The translations under genes and the position numbers were made by a program. Shown here in pieces: positions 58,601 through 64,000 of a DNA stretch of 64,000 bases. The stretch covers positions 173,976,362-174,040,361 of the forward strand of contig NC_134366.1 in the NCBI RefSeq assembly GCF_035582795.1, given 5' to 3'. The stretch comes from Mycteria americana. Lineage: Eukaryota; Chordata; Aves; Ciconiiformes; Ciconiidae. The notes under the pieces are model-generated. The model was given only the letters and a program-made list of their open reading frames with translations, was not told where the DNA came from and ran no database searches. Every line of letters starts with the position of its first letter. Positions within the stretch are counted from its first letter, which is position 1.

Positions 58601-61600
58601 CCTTCTTTGTCAGCAAGAGGATTTGAATAGCAATGTCCAAGCATCTCTGCTTGAAGGGAGCTTTTTCTCTCTTGGCCACATGAAGAAGCCCCCAGTGAAG
58701 TGGGGTGCTAGGGAGGGATGCGGTAAGAAACCAGCTCCATTGAGCCGATAAATCGACCAGCACCGGGATTGCAGATGGTGCTGAGTCTTGGCAGCAACTT
58801 CTCCCGGGTAGCTCCGAGACTGGCACGCAGCAGATCCCCAGGTCCCAGGCTGATGACCTAATTGCAAGGGCCCTCTTTGCTAATGAGAGATGGAAAGTGG
58901 GGGAGAGAGGCAGGCTCTATCCCAAGGCACCGGAATCAGCATCATTGTAATTCAGTGCATTGTGCCTGGCTCCTCGGCTCAAAATCACGACATATGCACC
59001 AAAGAGGGTGAATTTGAAGGGTACCAAAACCAGGACCATCATAACACCTTAGAGCCACAGGACAGGACACTGCTGCCCTGATCTGTCTGTAACAGAACAA
59101 ATAAATGACCCAAATCCACAGCTGAATCGGGGCGGGCAGGGAGCAACCAAGAAAGAATGAAACCCCAGCAGCTGGCTTGATAACTTCACCCCTTAAGCAG
59201 TCAGTAAAAAGGGCCCCCACCCTCCAGGCTCCTTCCCCACTTTCCTGCATTGAAATAATTAGTTTTCACTTCTAAATTATTTTTTTTCCAGAGCCCGGAA
59301 GGTCAAAGTTTAGTACCTCCAAAAATAAAAAATAAAAATAATACTAGTAAAAAAAAAATCCTCTCTCTGCTTTGCTGGCAGAAAACAGCAGGGGGTGAGG
59401 GGTAAGGGAAAAAAATCAATTTGAGCTTGGGTCAGCGGTGTGTGCGAGAGAGACCTTTGGAGCAATGGAGATTAATTTAGTAGGAGAGAGAAGGCAGAGT
59501 GGAAAAGCAAGGAGGGGGGAGAGAAGAGAGCCCAGCCCTGCTCTAGGAGAGTCGGGGACAGGTTCAGGATGTGCTTGCTCTCTCTTTAATAAGATCCCAG
59601 CGTGGCCCAGTGAAATTAATCACTGCTTCGTTAGTACACAGATGCAAAAGTGCCAAGTCAGTTGCTGCACTAGAGGAAAAATCCGAGGAGCTGCTGGCCT
59701 GCTGCTGTGTCCCAAAGCCACCGTCCCCAGGGATGAGAGATAAGGGTGCCTAGATGTGGTCCCTCCTGTTTGTCTCTGCTGGAAACGCTCTGGTCCCACT
59801 GGAAACCCTTTCACAAATCTGATGGGGGGGTCAAAGGGGCTTATTATCTCCAGCTGAAGGCTAGGGAGATGGTCCAGCAGCAGCAAGGGTACAGACCCTT
59901 GAGAACCTCACCAAAGCAAGCTAAACCCAGGGCAGAGTTGGGGTAGCACCCCGATGGATGATGGGGAGCCTGGCTGGCTACAGAGCTGCTGGAAGCGCCT
60001 TAGTGGCAGGAGGGATGGGTCTCCTCGCTCATCTCTGCCTGTCAAAAGCATCATCCCTGGATTATGCGTTGCTATAACTGGGGGAGGATAATAAGCACCT
60101 AATCCAACGTCTGCCCAAGCCTTGGAGCATCTCGGTGGAAGATGAGCTCCTCTGAAAATCTGTCCTGCTCACCTCTGCTATCACAGAGATGGCTTCTGTG
60201 ACGTGGGCATGTCCAGAGCTGCTTAAGAGCTTATGGAGCCCAGCTGGCTCATTAGAGGCACCTTCCAAGGCTTGGGATGGGAAATACGAACTTTTGAGAG
60301 GGAGGCGGGGAGTAAAGGTGGAACGAGGCGGGGCAAGAAAACGGCAAAATGAATTTATCCCACAATCTCACACTGCAATGGGATGCAGAAGGCCCAACCC
60401 ATGCTTGCTGGTAATGAGTCATTCATGGATTGATTGATTTTATCTGTAACAACTGCTGTAAAATATTCTGGGGTGAATTCTGACCATATTGACCCTGGCG
60501 AACCCAGCCATCAAAGACAGTATTGACAATGATGAGTATTGCTATGGACAGCATCCTGGACTGACTGGGATGATGGCAGTGGTGAAGAGTGGCGGAGGGG
60601 AAAAAATAAGCTTTGCCTTTCCTAAAGATGCTCCAAAACTGCCAGAAGTGCAAGAAACGAGCCCAAGTGGGAAATATGATGTCGTGGAGAGGAAGCGAAG
60701 GTGAACTCAGGGCATCCTCCCACCACTTGGCGGGTGCTCAGAGACTGACCGATCCCAGGAGGGGGCCGGAGGAGCAACCTCGCTCACCAGGGCAGATTGG
60801 CAGGGATGTGGGGAGACTTTGCCTTCCTCTCCAGCCCAGGAGATGACTGGCCAGCCAAGAACGTCTTGGCTGCTGCAAGGACCTCAGCGGCATGAGCCAT
60901 CACACAGCGTGTCCTGCCTTCTGCCTGTGGTAGGCAGCCACTGAGAGCTGCAGCACTTCAGTTTTTGGTTTCCATGAAGCCAGGGGGTTAAACACAGAGT
61001 GAAATACACGTGATGCTGCAGATGAAATATCCCCTGTGGATCTAACAGTCTGGAAGGAAAGCTGAAGCAGTCACTGGAAAGACCCAAATTCATGGGGCCA
61101 GCTAAACCAGCAACTGGAAGACCGCTGCCCATCTTCCGGACTCTTCAAAGCACCTCTCCTCTGTCATCAGCCAAGACTTGCCCAGATCTTTGTGTTTTAC
61201 TGAACGGAGAGGGCAACAGTGCTTGAAGAGAGAAGAAAATGCCCAGCAAAGAGAAACTGCTGTCACAAAGCCCTCGTGTCTTGGCTCTATGCTGTTTCTC
61301 ACAGGGAGAGATAAAGATATGCCCAACTTGGTGTTGTGCTGATGACCTTAATGCTTGCTGCCCCAGCTTGAGACCAAAGGTGGGTCTGACTCCACCAGGC
61401 TCTCAGTGACAGTCAGATCTCGCCCAGCTGGAGAAGAAAATTTTGCTAACAAAGCTTATGTCCAGCAGGATTAATGGCTCACTGAATGACCCCAGGCTTT
61501 CAGCATCCTTGCTCTGCCAATCATGCTAGCAGAAATGAATAAAGACTTTCTTATTGGTATTTAAAAGGCTTTTAGGAAAAAACAACCCAAAAACCAGCAA

Positions 61601-62021
61601 CTCCCTCAAACCTTTTAATTGAGCCTGCAAAGTATTTAAATGCTTGACTGGTCAGCAATTGCTTACAAATTACTTCAGGAGCCATGGGGACTTCCCTGTG
61701 TGGGGCCAGTGTCATTGAGCAGTTCTGCCTCGTGACACTCCCCAGATGTCCAGGCATGTACCTTGTCACTGGAGGGTGCTCGTCCTGTCAAGGGTGCTTT
61801 GAGACCAGGATCCAGCCCAAAAGGCAGAGCCAAGGTGCAAAGGCCATGAGCTGAGCAAGCAGGATCCCTCATAATGTGGGCACAGTCAGTGTGCCTCGGT
61901 TTCCCCACCTCTAAATTGGATAAAATGAATAATGAGGTGGACTGTAGAGGTGGGTCAGGTTACGTATTAATATTTGAAAAAAGAAAACCACTCTCTTAAG
62001 TATGTCTTGCTCACACACTTG

Positions 62022-62056
62022 CACATATATATATATATATATATATATGTATATGT
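62022..62056. repeat. (AT)n microsatellite
   Basis: An uninterrupted AT run of about 26 bases ending in tgtatatgta. Confidence 0.9.
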
Positions 62057-62190
62057 ATTTCCTTCTCATATTTGAGCACAGCATGAAAGCAGCCAAAGAG
62101 GAGCTCAGTTTGCACTGAAGGACTTTGTTCACGGCTTCACTTAGTGAGAACACCAAGATGTATTAAAATCTAAAGGGGAAAATCATCTTT

Positions 62191-62202
62191 AAGAAAAAAA
62201 AA

Positions 62203-62250
<48 letters not shown>

Positions 62251-62255
62251 AAAAG
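62191..62255. repeat. (GAAA)n microsatellite
   Basis: A poly-A run followed by about 13 GAAA units. Confidence 0.95.
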
Positions 62256-63649
62256 ACCCAACTCGATTTGACTTTCATGAGACACCAGTTAAATTTTTTT
62301 TTAAGCTTCCACACAAAACGGCAAATCGTCTAAAATTAGATCTAGGGAATTATTTTATCTGCATGGGGAAAAAGGCTGTTTGATACCACGACTGTGTAAT
62401 AGGGGACTTCTCGGTTTCCCAAACACGTTAGGAAGATGCTTTTGATTTTTTCCCTTTTCTCCTCCTCTTGTCTTGGCAAGCGCTCAACTTGTTATTTAAA
62501 GAAAAATTAAGAGGTGCTCTCAGGTCTGGCTAAGCCCAACGTATAGATTTTGTTTTAAAATAAAAGCTTGGACTGGTTTTTTTGTTATGTGCTTTAACAC
62601 AGCAGAGGAGCACTATAAAAGCAATCTCATCACCGATGCCATTCCCAGTGCTGACGCTCTCTGTCCACCTCTCCCAGCATCATTTCTACCCCTCGCGGTG
62701 CAGCCAAGGGCAAGATGCCAGGCTTTGCCCAAAACGTATTGCAACCAGTGAATCCTTGGGTTCACAAAGACCACGACAGAGAAGGAAAAGACCATAAACT
62801 GAAGAGGATCCTACATCTGAGCTGCAATGTCCTGGGGAAGGGGAGGGAGAGATCTGCCCTGCAGATTTTGAAGCCTGTGATGCTTCTACCCACGTGAGCG
62901 GTGGAGCTGTGTGGCATGCCTGGGTTTGGTTTGCAGCACCCGCACCTCTCTGTGGTCTCCCCAGGCTTGAGGAAGTGCCAAAGCAGGGTGGTTGGGGTGG
63001 TGGGAATGTGTCTGCACCCATGGGTCACGTCACAGTGGGGAAACTAGTTGTTAGGCTCCTGTTTGGGCTTTTCATCGTTGTGCAAGTCCCTGAGAGCATC
63101 TTACATGCACCTGGGGTTGCAAAGGGGGAAAGAGGCCACCACACAGGGCCGGCTGGGGGACAAAGCATCACCATGGATCTGCTGCAGGTAGCTCCATGTC
63201 ACCTCAGATCCACTGCATGTAGCTCTGCAGGAGACGAATCCCCTGCCAACCCCATCAGCTGTCTGTGACCACGCACAGGACAGCTTGTGAGGCTGGGACC
63301 TGGGTTTTGCGCAACATCAGGCACAGCTGGGGTCTGATTTTAGCAGGGGACTTGCATGAGGCAAGAAAAAATGCTGACAAGGTAATAGATTTTGAGGCCA
63401 GACGGATACATTGAAGTCTCAGCTGACCTTCTGCACAGCACTGGTTGGGCAAGGATGGCACATAGTGACCAGAAATACCCATCTACTCAGCTCCCTCGTG
63501 CTTCCCGAGGGTTTCTTACACAAATAAAGATGGAGAAGGCAACAGAGTGAAAAATGGGGAGAAGACAATGGAGTGAAAAATGGCAATCCTTTCATCTTGT
63601 GTGACTGACACTGGGTGGACCAATAACATACTTTGTGGAATCTGTTTTT

Positions 63650-63715
63650 TAAAGACAGTTTTAAACCCAACCTTTTAAATACAGCTTTTAAAACCCAGCC
63701 TTTTAAATACAGCTC
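63650..63715. repeat. Direct duplication of about 29 bp
   Basis: The segment cagttttaaacccaacc plus ttttaaata is followed by a second copy, cagcttttaaaacccagcc plus ttttaaata. Two copies only. Confidence 0.7.
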
Positions 63716-64000
63716 TGAGAGCAGGGGACTTAGGGAAGAAAGTGAAGGTTTCTTCTTTTTTATTTTTATTTTTTTTTTCTTTTTTTTTTTTTTTTGCATT
63801 CGAAACTGCCATGGGAATTAAGATCCACAAGATATGTTTGCCCATGATGCTAGATCTAAGCTCCTTACCTGTCAGCATTTCTAAATTAAAACCTGATCCA
63901 CATCCGCCTGTAGTCCGTGGAACCGTCCTGCAAGTGGCCACGGTTGTGTTACACGTGACGGATCTGTGTGTGAGGACCTGGCAAAGTCCCAACAGGGCAG

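Larger units (their letters stand above)
40863..64000. other. Gene-poor region downstream of RHPN1
   Basis: No protein-coding gene could be supported over 23 kb. GC-rich, repetitive stretches alternate with AT-balanced blocks that look like conserved non-coding DNA, a pattern common around developmental transcription factor genes. From 55.1 to 58.2 kb and 60.6 to 61.9 kb I see nothing beyond short chance frames. Confidence 0.6.

Noticed and set aside
62022..62255. AT and GAAA runs as a possible origin or attachment site
   Set aside because: They are ordinary microsatellites with no flanking element structure.
40863..64000. MAFA coding sequence in the right part of the window
   Set aside because: Expected from human gene order, but no Maf bZIP or N-terminal text is present on either strand. 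It would lie beyond the right edge.

Overview
This window looks like a piece of a bird genome, or possibly another archosaur or turtle. It carries several copies of the CR1 LINE with its typical 3' end, is moderately GC-rich with short introns, and holds a vertebrate multi-exon gene with GT-AG introns. There is no prokaryotic organisation, and I found no tRNA, rRNA, CRISPR array or intact virus.

The one gene I can identify with confidence is rhophilin-1 (RHPN1) on the + strand. I could place every coding exon by eye: 15 coding exons plus a probable 5' exon at the CpG island. All splice phases fit, there is no frameshift, and the predicted protein is 676 residues with the order HR1 (Rho-binding), BRO1, PDZ and a short basic tail. 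The promoter is a GC-box/CCAAT CpG island at about 7.9-8.4 kb, the stop codon is at 38,960-38,962, and a probable poly(A) signal lies at 40,834. In mammals RHPN1 is a scaffold that binds GTP-loaded RhoA through HR1.

Layout. 1-6.5 kb: an upstream flank with one CR1 copy, a second CpG-rich patch (about 6.24-6.50 kb) and a few splice-bounded minus-strand stretches that may be exons of a lysine-rich gene running leftward; I do not recognise it. 6.5-8.4 kb: a perfect 15-bp hairpin, G-rich sequence and the RHPN1 promoter. 8.54-9.02 kb: a 47-bp minisatellite in intron 1 whose every unit encodes a GC hairpin. 9.3-40.9 kb: RHPN1, with a 10-kb intron 2 and several CR1 copies; two of these flank exon 4 in the same orientation. 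40.9-64 kb: no protein gene found. This part holds three minisatellite or microsatellite blocks (44.5, 46.1 and 47.7 kb) alternating with AT-balanced, TAAT-rich blocks that look like conserved non-coding DNA. In human the next gene past RHPN1 is MAFA, so a regulatory landscape of that transcription factor is a reasonable guess, but MAFA coding sequence is not in the window.

I did not see a clear new biological system. The items most worth a second look are the hairpin minisatellite beside the RHPN1 first exon, the perfect inverted repeat at 6.85 kb, the palindrome and homeobox-site cluster at 46.9 kb, the CR1 pair around exon 4, and the unidentified minus-strand exons. All boundaries were read by eye without alignment tools.
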